Below, piece by piece: positions 12,316-23,700 of a stretch of 64,000 nt of DNA. Location of the stretch: assembly GCF_003473485.1 (NCBI RefSeq), contig NC_053047.1:8633001-8697000 (forward strand). Direction: 5' to 3'. Below the pieces are notes generated by a model. It saw only the letters and a list, made by a program, of their open reading frames with translations, was not told where the DNA came from and did no database searches. This DNA is from Medicago truncatula (Eukaryota; Streptophyta; Magnoliopsida; Fabales; Fabaceae). Both the position numbers and the translations under genes were made by a program. Every line of letters starts with the position of its first letter. Position 1 is the first letter of the stretch.

Positions 12316-13434
12316 TACCTAGAGAAGTCCCAGTGCTCCTTATTTTGAAATCATTCATCCTTTTATGCTATTCATTTCAATATAAATCAAGGGAATTCTT
12401 AAGTAAGCTAGTTTTCCATCTTCCATGCCGTATTTGTGAATACTGCTCCATAGCATATGGATCCTATGAGCACCGCAACTAGTTGCAGTGCTGATAATTT
12501 ATCAGATTGTTAGGAGAAAGATGGTAGCATCATAGTTTCATGTTTCGGTAGTTGTTGTAGTAGTCCACAATGATGGATTCTTTGGTTACTTTGACATCAT
12601 GAAAAATTTGTATTAGGAAGGATTAATTTGTGTACAATATCTTCGGTTGTCTTGTTTGTGACACAACACAGGTGAAGAGAAAAACTTGTGCTGTATGCCA
12701 TGATTGTGTTACAATCAATCTGTGATCTGTTGAAGTATGTAGTAATGTTATGAAAATAATACATATAAATTTGAGCTTCTTTTTTCAATGCACTTCAATT
12801 CAACTCCAAAAAGTTTAGTTAAACGCTAAGCTTTTTTTTTTTTTTTTTGAGCTTTTTTTTTTGGTTCAAATCCGGATGTAGATGTTTAACCTAGCAATAT
12901 TGACATTGTCAATTGAGCTAGGTGTTAAGGACTTCATTTGTTTGATTAGAGTCTACGTGACAACACTAAAAAAAATCTTATGGCCATTATGAAAGTTATT
13001 TTTGTAAGTTATTATAATGTTTTCATTGATTATTTTTATAAGTTCTTGAAAATACATATGCAAGTACATATGTACTTTACTAGATACGTTTAATTAGTAG
13101 CAAATGGCTATAGGATTTTCAACATATTGTAGACTTTTTTTACTTGTATTTAACTAAACAACCAAACATACTCTTCATGCATGACTCTGCAATTTAATTT
13201 TTTTTTTGGTGTACGACTCTGCAATTTAATTAAAATCACTTTTAATTTATTTTATGAATAATTGATAAATGGTTTATTTCCATACCAAAAAAAAATTATC
13301 ATATTATTATAAAATCAAAATTTTTATATTCTTATTTTACATAAAAGACCTCATCTTTCAGTCCATTTTAGCCCTCAGAATTTGTTGAGGGTATGTACTG
13401 ATACATCCCAACTTTGTGCTTTTTTTTGGTAAAT
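12316..13434. other. 3' UTR of SWP73 and AT-rich intergenic DNA
   Basis: The first several hundred bases are the likely 3' UTR. Beyond that only oligo-T runs and AT-rich DNA are seen. No gene is supported. Confidence 0.4.
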
Positions 13435-13576
13435 TGAAGCACGGACACTCCTCGGATTAGGTGTGTCCCGGTGTCGGACACCGTGTTGGTCCGACACCGA
13501 CATGACACTATAATTACACTGAATTATATGATTTTCTTAAATTATTAGTAGTGTACGTGTTCGTGTCCGTGCTTCA
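13435..13576. mobile_element. MITE with GAAGCACGGACAC ends
   Basis: A 142-bp element flanked by tgaagcacggacac and the inverted gtgtccgtgcttca. An internal palindrome sits around 'gtgtcggacacc'. Similar 'gtgtcggacac' phrases recur in FIGL1 intron 1. Confidence 0.7.
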
Positions 13577-13756
13577 TATCAAGCATCTTGTGCACAACTT
13601 TTCATTCATCATGCTTTGTAACATCTTCTGATTCTAAAACTTTGTTAACATTTTTTTCTCAATACTACTTATTTCATATATCAATACATGCAATACCATC
13701 CAAATGTTCTGTTATGCTTACAATAATGTTTAAGGTAAATCTCCTTACAATGAGAA

Positions 13757-14640
13757 CATACTCATTTTGCTAAGGTTCCAAATTGCTTGTTCCATTGCTC
13801 AAAAATGCCAAGATCATTAGGTGAAACAGAAGGCCTCACTTCTTGCAGGGAATTCTTGAAGTCCTGCACAAAGTGAATAAATCATTTAAAAATTAATAAT
13901 CAATCTTGGAAAATATTTTTGAAATTTCTATGTTCTGTATGGACCCTTTTGCATACCTGGAGAGACTAGTCTAATCTTCTCCTTTTCCAAGTTTACAATT
14001 TTTGCACCATGTCTTATTGCCTCTCTTATGGGACCTATAGAAGCCTCCTGCACTGAGTTTTTCATATCTTAACCATGACAAATGTCGAAAAACAAACTGC
14101 TATGCAGAAGAAACTGTAACTGGAATAGTGTTGATACCTTCCGTTTCATGTTACCACTGTCAAAGCCTTCCATTTCAATAAGAAACTGTGTCTTTAGCCG
14201 TCTACTTGATTCATGCTCACCATCACCACACTGTAATTATCATCAGTACATATATCAGGTATTGAAAAAGACAGGATCAGTTCAAGAGTTGATGAAGACT
14301 GTAGAAAATCATCTCAGAAAAGATTTTAGAAAACAGAAACTAATTTTTGAAGAGAAATATATTACCAATGTCATCCCAGTGTACATTGGGATCTTTATCC
14401 ATAATCTCGTTACTAAGATGTTCAATGAGGCGAGATTCTAAATTCCTCAATTTCTCAGGAAGTTCACCATCAGGACCACACAGGATTCGTGAGATCAACA
14501 ACGTATGGGAAGAAAGAAAAAGATTTAAAGATAATAGGAATTTGATATCAATCAAGTATCACAAATGATCAAACTAATTGTTTTGTAAGTTGTAACCAAA
14601 TAGACTGTTTAGGTAGAAGACAGAAAAATCGAAGAAAACG
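13757..14640 (-). pseudogene. FIGL1 copy C: scrambled remnant
   Basis: On the minus strand this region aligns by eye to FIGL1 in order, but with large internal losses. It starts with intron 1 sequence (tcttctacctaaacagt), followed by exon 5 (14369-14490 region, ...[12 protein letters not shown]), whose splice acceptor has been deleted. Intron 7 sequence comes next. Exon 8 is then fused to exon 9 (agtgtggtgatggtgagcatg), and exon 9 fused to the end of exon 11. Exon 12 (about 13957-14074) and exon 13 (about 13767-13857) complete it. Walker A (exon 7) is missing. Its 3' end (ttagcaaaatgag) matches copy F rather than B or D. It cannot encode an ATPase. Confidence 0.85.
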
Positions 14641-14884
14641 GAAGACATGGTTCATCCAATGTTGTCTACATCTACGGAAAGTGTCAGAATCTCTACAATT
14701 ATAAATAAGATGTTACAACAGAGACTAAATCCAACAACAAAAGCTGCCTATCAACACATTTGTAGAATCAGTTAGAGCTATTTCCATCTGTCAAACACTA
14801 AACAAGCCTAAAATATGCATGAAGTTTCTCTTTGGGACTAATTTATTAAATATATCAGAATAAGTCAAGCCTGTCGATATGAGA

Positions 14885-15080
14885 AATCATCTCATAACAT
14901 GATAAAATAAGTCAAAATGGATTGATTCACAGATTTAATCAGAACCTCATGACCTACTGATGGTATCATTTTCTCCTTCCATACTTTCAATTTCTTCCAA
15001 ACATGATCATAAACAAAATTAAAAGCATGTTGTCTCCCAAGTACTTTGATTGTGTCTCCACAGCCTTGAAATAAATCCAC
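14885..15080 (-). mobile_element. LINE reverse-transcriptase fragment (minus strand)
   Basis: The minus-strand frame reads VWKKLKVWKEK...GHEVLIKSVNQSI, the thumb region typical of plant L1-type reverse transcriptases. Only about 60 codons remain, next to an oligo-T run on the plus strand at about 15091. It lies between copies C and A. Confidence 0.75.
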
Positions 15081-17750
15081 TTTTGTAAATCAATTTTTTT
15101 TTTTTTTTGGTTATTTGGAACATCTATGGAGACTATTAGGAAGACATTAGAACAATAAAATCATTTTATGATGCTAACATGCTCTTATTGAAGAGGTAGG
15201 ATCAAGATATTGAGTATTAACTAATGACATATTTCTATTAATAGCAAATCATCCGTATCTTGAAACCAATAATATTTGTTCTATGCTACTCTTGCACAGC
15301 CCTAACGTTTAGGATCCCAAGACACCCATTTTCATATGTCTAAGATTCTTACCACCAACAGAGATCGATAAATGCAGGATATGACTATGATCATCTATCT
15401 TCGAAGTTCAATCTTACCCCTTCATTTCATTAGATATCTTGCTTACCAAGTTTGAGTTTCTCTTATAGATTGTGGATGCAATAATCTCACATCGTTGTTT
15501 TCTAAGAGAATGTAGTGTACACATTCCATTGTTGGTGAACCTTCACATTTGGATTACGACATTGAGCTCCACGTAAACTACAATAATTTCTTGACAAAAA
15601 ACACTACAGAACCAAGGTTTTAAATTATGGTCGCATCGAGATCTTTAAGTTTTAGGAGGGTCGAGGTTTAATACAACTAATGCAACTTTAGTCGCAGTGA
15701 CCGCTGAAACATCAAAACCGTTATATTGCAGCTCAACTATTTTGAATTGATCTTATATTTTTTCCTGCTATGGTTCCAAAGACTTGCACACTTTGGAAGC
15801 TTCTATGTTCCTCTAAATTTGTAAGCTTCCAAATTGCTTGTTCCATTCCTCATAAATTCCAAGTTCATTAGCTGAAACAGAAGACCTTATATCTTTCATG
15901 GAATTCAAGAAGTCCTACACAAAGTGAAGAAATCTTTTCAAAATTAATTATCAATTTGAGAAATATTTTTGAAATTTCTAGGTTTTGCATGCACTCTTTT
16001 GCATACCTGAAGAGTTACTGGCCTAAAATCCTCCTTTTTCAACTCCATAATATCTATACCTTGTTCCATTGCCTCTCTCAATGGACCCATAGAAGCATCC
16101 TTCACTAAGTTTTTCATATCTGATCCTGAATAACCTAAAAAAGAAAGTTACCAAGTATAAGTAAATCACCAGAAACAATGAAAAAACAATTAGATACTGT
16201 AATTAACTGGCATAATGTCAATACCTTCCGTTAAGTCACATATAATCTCCATTTCCTCGTTTGATAGCTTGAATAGTTCATCCTTCTCTAAAAGATTACG
16301 TGCAATCCAAGCTCTTGCGTCTGAAATACCAAGTAAATAAGTTAGTTAGACGGTGTGCTTAAAAGGGTTTGTAGAAAGATGGAGGATCATGGTTAGCACC
16401 TGAGGATGGTAGGGGAATGTATAGTCGTTTAGTAAGTCTCCTTCGTGCTGCTTCATCAAGATCTTGGGGACGATTTGTTGCACCTGTATAAATTTTACCA
16501 TTATTACAATCATAATGTGTAGAGACGGTCCTTAATAAATCTTGCATAATACAAAAACAAATGAAAATAAACATTGGTTAGTTTTCCTATATTTGATCAT
16601 AAACGAAACCAAAAACTGAAGTACATAAGCATGACAGTGATCATGTTAAAGCCTGATATTTTGCCTTATGTACCGAATCACATTTTCGAAAGATAAAATC
16701 ATAAATATTGTAGAACAAAAGCCATCGTTATTTAGTTTCCACCGATTAAAAGTATCACAAAAGGATATAACTTTTTACTGAACAAAGGAGACAGTTAGCG
16801 AGATAAAAGAAAAAAGAAAAGAAATTGAGCGTATTGCACAACAATTACCAATAACCAGGACTTGCTCGTTACCACCGGAAAAGCTTTCCATTTCAATAAA
16901 AAATTGTGTCTTCATACGTCTAGTTATTTCATGCTCATTATCATTACGCTGCAACAAGTTACACATATATTATATAAATTAGAGAAAATTTCATGTCTTT
17001 AAATTCTAATAGATGAAACTCTATTACTCAATTAATTAAAAATCTCTGACAAAATAGTTGAAGGTGAACCTATTACAGAAATAAATATCAAATGGTGTCT
17101 TTATTGGCCATGACAATAGCATACCTGAGACAGGAGTGAATCTATTTCATCAAAAAAAATTACTGCTGGCTGACGACAACTGGCTACTGCAAAGAGGGCT
17201 GTTACTAGCTTTTCACCTTCACCAAACTGTATTGAGCTAGTCTTTGAAATTTATAACATCGGTAAGAGAATTTTGCACTCACTGGTGGACCAAATAGGAG
17301 CAGACCTCTCCCAGGAGAACGGCAGCCCTTAAATAAGTCAGGACGTCGCAGAGGAAATACGGCCATCTCATTGACACATTTTTTGGCATGGGCCAATCCA
17401 GCTAAAAATGTCATTAAACATTGAATGAGGATAACTATTTACATAAGAATAGCCAATTTAGTTAACAAAGCAACAACATTTATATTACCAATGTCATCCC
17501 AATGGACATCGGGATATTTATCCATAATCTCATTACTGACATGTTCAATGTGATGAGGTGCTAAATTCCTCAGTTTCTGAGGCAGTAGACCATCTGGACC
17601 TCGCAGGATATCCAAACTGCAAGAATAGGAAATTGAGAAACAGCGCGGATACAAAGTTAGAAGTAAGAAAATAAAGATTGATATGAAGATCTCAGAACTG
17701 ACCATTTGTTTGTAGTATTTCTTGATCCATCAACATTGCTAGCAATTTCA

Positions 17751-17842
17751 TTTTTTTTTTTTGGTAGTGGCCGGGGTTTGAAACCTGGACCTTGCATATT
17801 TTATGCATTATCCAACCAACCGAGTTAAGCTCACGAGGACAA
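17751..17842 (-). repeat. SINE inserted in exon 2 of copy A
   Basis: Same tRNA-derived family as 5192-5281. On the minus strand the order is gtcctcgtgagcttaactc, the B-box-like ggtttcaaaccc, then oligo-A. It is flanked directly by exon 2 sequence of the ATPase gene on both sides, so the insertion is exonic. Confidence 0.8.
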
Positions 17843-18110
17843 TAAGACTGTTCAAAGGTGAACAAAAATAATAAAACGAATACGTTATTTACAATAATAG
17901 ACAAGTTCAAAAAGATGCGTACAAATTTTTTTAAACAAAAGAAATAGAGTGAAAAGAATCATATGATAGAACAAAACATCTCATCTATGTTTGCACCGCA
18001 AGCCTGTCACCTATAAGATGCATACAATTACAAATGATATATGTTGAAATAAACAATTGCAATGCTCTATATATTCAACTTCGTATATGTTTTTTTTGTT
18101 GAATAGCAAA

Positions 18111-18226
18111 TATATTGTCCATTTAGACACATGCGGGAGATTAGTAGGACCCATCGGTGAGATCCACTTGTTAAAATTGGTCCCACTAATCTCCACTTGT
18201 GCCTATCTCTCGTAAATGGACAATAA
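18111..18226. mobile_element. MITE with TATTGTCCATTTA ends in intron 1 of copy A
   Basis: The ends tattgtccatttagacaca and the inverted counterpart tctcgtaaatggacaata bracket a 116-bp palindromic element. A related half-copy sits in the matching intron of copy D (31605-31700). Confidence 0.65.
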
Positions 18227-19182
18227 ATGAATGGTGGGTATATGGATGGAATCTAGACTCCATCGAAAGAGCAACCATGAAAACGAAAAACCGAAACCAA
18301 CCAAAGTAAGAGACATGTACAAGCAAACTCGGCGAAAAGAGGAGACAGACAACTCCACCAACCAATCACAGACTTGCTCTACTCAGACAACCTCATAAAT
18401 CACTACCGACTCAGAACAAGTTTCAGTAACCACTCTTAGTAAAGTATAATATTACGTCAATAATTATAGGACTAATATTTCCTTGAGTAGAAAGCATAAG
18501 AATTACCCTCGTCGTCCCTTACTTTAATTTCAAGTAACGATTTCGTCCTTTTTGTTTTTTTAACGTCAATTGCCTCATTTTAATCAATCTACATATTACT
18601 TCTCAATATCCAAATCTATAATTTTAAATTGATACGAGCTCTTAGCGTTCAAATATATGATCTTTCGCTCTTGTTTTCATATGAATTTTAGATTTGATGT
18701 TTGAAAATCCATATGCAAACAAACTAAAGTGACAAAAATTGATGCTTGAAAATCCATATGCAAAGAAACTAAACGAAGTGAAAAAAAATAACTAAGAAAA
18801 AAGAGGACATGAATATCTAAAAGTAAGTTAAGGGACGATGAATGTAATTTTGCCGTATAAAACCCTAATGAGTAGGAAATATGAGACCAATACCTTAAAT
18901 GTAAGGTCAAAAAGCTGTTGCAACGATAATAATATCTCAAACATACCGCACATGTTCATCTTGCAAAACAGGCATTCTTGGCTTCCTGAGTTGGACTTGT
19001 TGTTGCAGTATATAATTCCTATCATTGATCAAGTCTTGGTTGATATGGTTTGCCGGTGGGATATTTTTCAAGGAATTGAAGCACCGAATTCGCATAAATT
19101 TCAGTCGGGAACGCGGATGCGGATGGATAAATGTGGATGCTTTTATCGTTGCTAGGGTTTCCGGTGAGAGCTGCTGAGCCAT

Positions 19183-20100
19183 GTTGAAAATGTGAGAGAA
19201 TTAGGGTTTCACTGTTTTTATATTTTGAACAGATATTTGGAGGGACGAGGGTAGCAATGAAATAAGAAACTTGTGATCCTCGTATATATACTTTTGTATT
19301 TATTTCATCTCCTTTTGTTACTTTTTCTGACGAAAATTCCTTGTACTACTTTGTTTTCAGATTGAGAAATGATATTTGTACAACCACTTTCTCACAACTT
19401 TTTGACAACTTTCTCTCTCATACTCACATTATTCTCTTATTCTCTCTTCCTTTTTCTCTCCATTTTTTTGACCAATGAAAAGAGAGAAAAAATAAATTGT
19501 CTCATATGATTGTTCAAATAACACTACTCATTATAATAACAAACACAAAAAAAAAAACTATGTTCAGAAACAAGAAAGAAATCTACTACTAATTTATCTA
19601 CTTCTAATTTAAGAATGTTAACTCTCTCTCAGTCTCCACTTACGACCCTCAAGGGTGATTTAGTATCAATTATATTTATCCAAAATCACGTTTTATTTTC
19701 TTTTGTAAATAAGTGATTTTCAAATATATTTAATTTTTTTCTTTGGCGACTTCGTTGTATGTGACGTTATTTTGTTCGTCATTTTTGTATGGCGTTGTTT
19801 TGTTTTCCTATCTTGTGTTACGATGTTTCTTCGGATTGGATTGTCAGATCAAGTTTAGATCTAACCAATAATTTTGGTGTTGTTAAAGTTACAGATTCAG
19901 ATTATGCATGTGTACTTTGAACACTTGAATACATAGGATTATATACTTTGTTGTTTTAAGCTATTAAAACAGAATTTCTTTTAACGATTTTGTATGAATG
20001 ATTATTATTTATTTTTAGTAAAAAAAAGAATGTTATTTACATAGGTAATATTTTCTCTCTCATCTTGTATGCTCTTCCCTTTTTTTTGCATAATAAAATG
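19183..20100. promoter_or_regulatory. Upstream DNA of copy A; part of an inverted duplication
   Basis: No gene is seen. The sequence matches, in inverted orientation, the upstream DNA of copy D (about 29760-30535). Shared phrases include 'ctactactaattt', 'cttgtgttacgatgttt' and 'ttacataggtaatatt'. The first 60 bases hold the leader and promoter of copy A. Confidence 0.6.
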
Positions 20101-20700
20101 CATTCTTTGGTGAAGATATTATTGAAGAAAGGGTGGGTAAGAAGTTGAATTATTTTCTTCTTAAGTTTATCATTGTTTAGTGCTTGAAAAATAAAAAACG
20201 TACGTACTTTTTGTGTAAGAAAAATTTAGGGTGAAAGTTGGTGTCACATTCCAAGAGGTAGGTAGGGAAAAACTTATGGCTCAACGAGCAGCGAAGCACG
20301 ATTATAGAACCTTCAGATTCGTGATCTATCGTTTTACAATTAGACCAAATCATTGAAGTTATATACTTTTAGAATCTAATGAGAGATTGAAAACACAAAT
20401 TTGGTTGGGAAAATAGATTTTTAAAGAGACTACACTTTAGATTCAAAGCTAAGTTTACAACTTTTTCCTTTTATTCAAAAGTATAAAAACATTCAAAGAA
20501 CTAGTCACCATATATAGGGATAAAAGATGGTGAATGAAAAAAGAGTGCAGAGCGAAATAACAAGTATCGTGAAGGCCAATGACGAAGTCCACGAGTAAAA
20601 CAATGCCAAAAAAGGTATCAACAAAAACTAGCAAAAGGAAGATCATTCCCATCTAGGTGACTATATGATACTTTGTCTCCATACAATGAAAAGACATCCT

Positions 20701-23700
20701 CTAAACAGCTAGGGTTCCAAATTGCTTGTTCCATTGCTCAAAAGTGCCAAGTTCATTAGGTGAAACAGAAGGCCTTATCTCTTGCAGGGAATTCTTGAAG
20801 TCCTACACAAAGTGAAGAAATCATTTTAAAATTAATATTCACCTTGAGAAATATTTTTTAAATTTCTAGGTTTTGCATGCACTCTTTTGCATACCTGAAG
20901 AGTTACTGGCCTCATATCCTCTTTTTTCAACTCCATAATATCTATACCTTGTTCCATTGCCTCTCTTAGTGGACCCATAGAAGCATCCTTCACTAAGTTT
21001 TTCATGTCTGATCCTGAATAACCTAAAAAGAAAGTTACCAAGTAAAAAGTAAATCACTAGAAACCATGAAAAATTTAGAAAAACAAAGTGCTTTGCAGAA
21101 GATACTGTAATTAATAGGAATAGTGTCAATACCTTCTGTTAAGTTGCATATAATCTCCATTTCCTCATTTGATATCTTGAATAAGCCATCCTTCTCTAAA
21201 AGGTTACGTACAATCCAAGCTCTTGCCTCTAAAAGACCAAACAATAAGTTAGATCGTGCTATGAAGGGTTTGTAGAAAGATGGAGAATCATGATTACTAC
21301 CTGACGATGGTAGGGGAATGTACAGTCGTTTAGTAAGTCTCCTTCGTGCTGCTTCATCAAGATCTTGCGGACGATTTGTTGCGCCTGTATAAATTTTACC
21401 AAAATTTTATAACAAATAGTAACGACAACACTAGCTTCTACGAAATAGGCTTAATATCATCAAATTGAGAAGCTAGGAAAAAAAAATCTTGGTTTGATTA
21501 ATAAAATGATTTGTCGATTCCATTGTAAAGAGTAGACCGAAGAGACAATACCTATAAGATGCAAACATGTGATAAGTAATCAACCCCTTGGGGAAACTTC
21601 CCTTAGAGGCTAGCTATCAAGGGAGAAAAAAAAAAAACCAAACATCACATATTACTGAATGTGGGACTCGGGAACTCGATGATACCCAAGTCCTTATCAG
21701 GATGTTACCATTATTACAATCATAATGTGTAGAGATGCTTCTTAATAAATCCTCTTGCATAATACGAAAACAAATGAAAATAAACATAGGCTAGTTTACC
21801 TAAATTTGAAAACACAAACAAAACCAAAAACAGAAGTACACTAGAGTGAAATTGAATCACATTTTGGAATATGATAAAATCATAAATAATTTAGAACAAA
21901 AGCCATCATTGTCTAGTATAGTATCTACCCATATGTATCACAAAGGAGACTTTTTTTTTTTACTGAACAAAGGAGACAGTTAGTGAGATGAAAATGAAGT
22001 ATATTAGAGAGAAAAGTAAAAAGAAATTGAGTGTGTTGCTCAACAATTACCAATAACCAAGACTTGGTCGTCACCACCGTCAAAGCCTTCCATTTCAATA
22101 AGAAACTGTGTCTTGATACGTCTAGATGCTTCATGCTCATTACCATTTGACATTCTCTGCAACAAGTTACATGTATTAAATAAATAAGAGAAAATTTCAT
22201 GCTCAATAAGTCGAACGTGAACCTATTACAGCAATAAATATTAAATGGTGCCTTTATTGGCCATGACAATAGCATACCTGAGACAAGAGCGAATCTATTT
22301 CATCAACAAATATTACTGCTGGCTGACGACAACTGGCCACTCCAAAGAGGGCTCTTACTAGCTTTTCACCTTCACCATACTGTAATTATCATCAGTACAA
22401 ATATCAGTTCATGAGTTGAGAAAGAGTGCAGAAACTCATCCTAGATAATATTTGAGATAACGGAATACGATGTTTTAAGAGAAATATATCAACAAACCAT
22501 TAAATAAACGGTTAAAGCTAAAGCATATCAAAACATACCCATTTGCTAGATAGCGAGCTTGCAGATATGTAAAAGAAGGCTGCCTTTGCCTCCCCAGCTA
22601 TGGCTTTTCCAATCATTGTTTTACCAGTTCCCTAGTATTAGGAGTATATAAGGCTAATGAAAGAGAAGAGTCTTTGAAATTTACAAAATCAGTAAGAGAA
22701 GTTTGCACTTACTGGTGGACCGAATAGCAGCAGACCTTTCCCAGGAGAACGGCAGCCCATAAATAAGTCAGGACGTCGCAGAGGATATATGGCCATCTCG
22801 TTGACACATTTTTTGGCATGGGCCAGTCCAGCTAAAAATGCCATTACAAATTGAATGAGGATAATTAGTTTTCATAAGAACTGTTAATTTAGTTAACAAA
22901 GCAAAAAGATGAACAGCTATTTATATTACCAATATCATCCCAGTGGACATTGGGATTTTTAATCATAATCTCGTTGCTGACATGTTCAATGTGGTGAGGT
23001 GTTACATTCCTCAACTTCTCAGGAAGTTGACCATCAGGACCACGCAGGTCATCCACACTGCAAGAATATGAAGCATATTAGGAAGAATGCGTGTATTATC
23101 AAACCAATCATTAATCATGAGATCTACTTATCGAGAATAAAGAAGGATTTGAAGTGGGGAGAGACAAAAACACTAGTCGTATAAAGACATTGCAAGTTCA
23201 ACTTTAATTTGTAAATAGTGCATATACTATTGTGGCAATTTCAGTTAGGGTTGATTCCCAGTAGTTTGTAAGATCGAAAAATTTCTAAAAATTTCTTGGT
23301 AAACACCCTTAAACAGCATGTCCGGCAACGACTTTTGATCAAGTCTAGTCAAACTTTTTCCGAGGAAAACACCTTTAAATTCTGTGCCCAGCCAACACAA
23401 ACCTGCCATGTTGTTTCCAAGGAAACTTTCCTCGGTAAACAGCATCAATTTCGCTGCTAATCACCATTCAACCAAGCTTTTTCGAACATGTAGTTTGCAA
23501 GGAATATTTCCCCGGAAACGTGTTTGTTTTGCAAGGAATTTCGTTTCCTCGGAAAGGACTAAGTTACTTGTAGTATCTACAACTAAATTTGAGACATTTT
23601 TCTTTTGTACTTTCGGAAAGTACAAAGAGAATAAATTTGAGAAATAGTGAAGATACAAAGATAGAATTAAGAACATAAAGACTGATATGAAGATCTCATA

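Larger units (their letters stand above)
15813..19182 (-). pseudogene. FIGL1-like copy A: AAA ATPase pseudogene lacking Walker A
   Basis: The exons on the minus strand are 19182-18947, about 17846-17704 (exon 2), 17616-17489, 17401-17283, 17226-17125, 16948-16849, 16483-16400, 16320-16225, 16134-16007 and 15914-15813. Exon 1 is the novel MAQQLSPETLA... type. It is closely related to copy D, although about 30 residues are read in a different frame from D. Exon 2 is mostly replaced by a SINE (17751-17842), which brings an in-frame stop. The exon that should carry GTGKT is deleted between 17283 and 17226. Walker B survives ([11 protein letters not shown]). The terminal exons are open and end with FGSLQI. 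Any product would lack nucleotide binding. Confidence 0.9.

Noticed and set aside
23384..23647. Plus-strand frame of 87 codons in copy B
   Set aside because: Lies in intron 2 of copy B; no motif. The overlapping minus-strand frames are also intronic.
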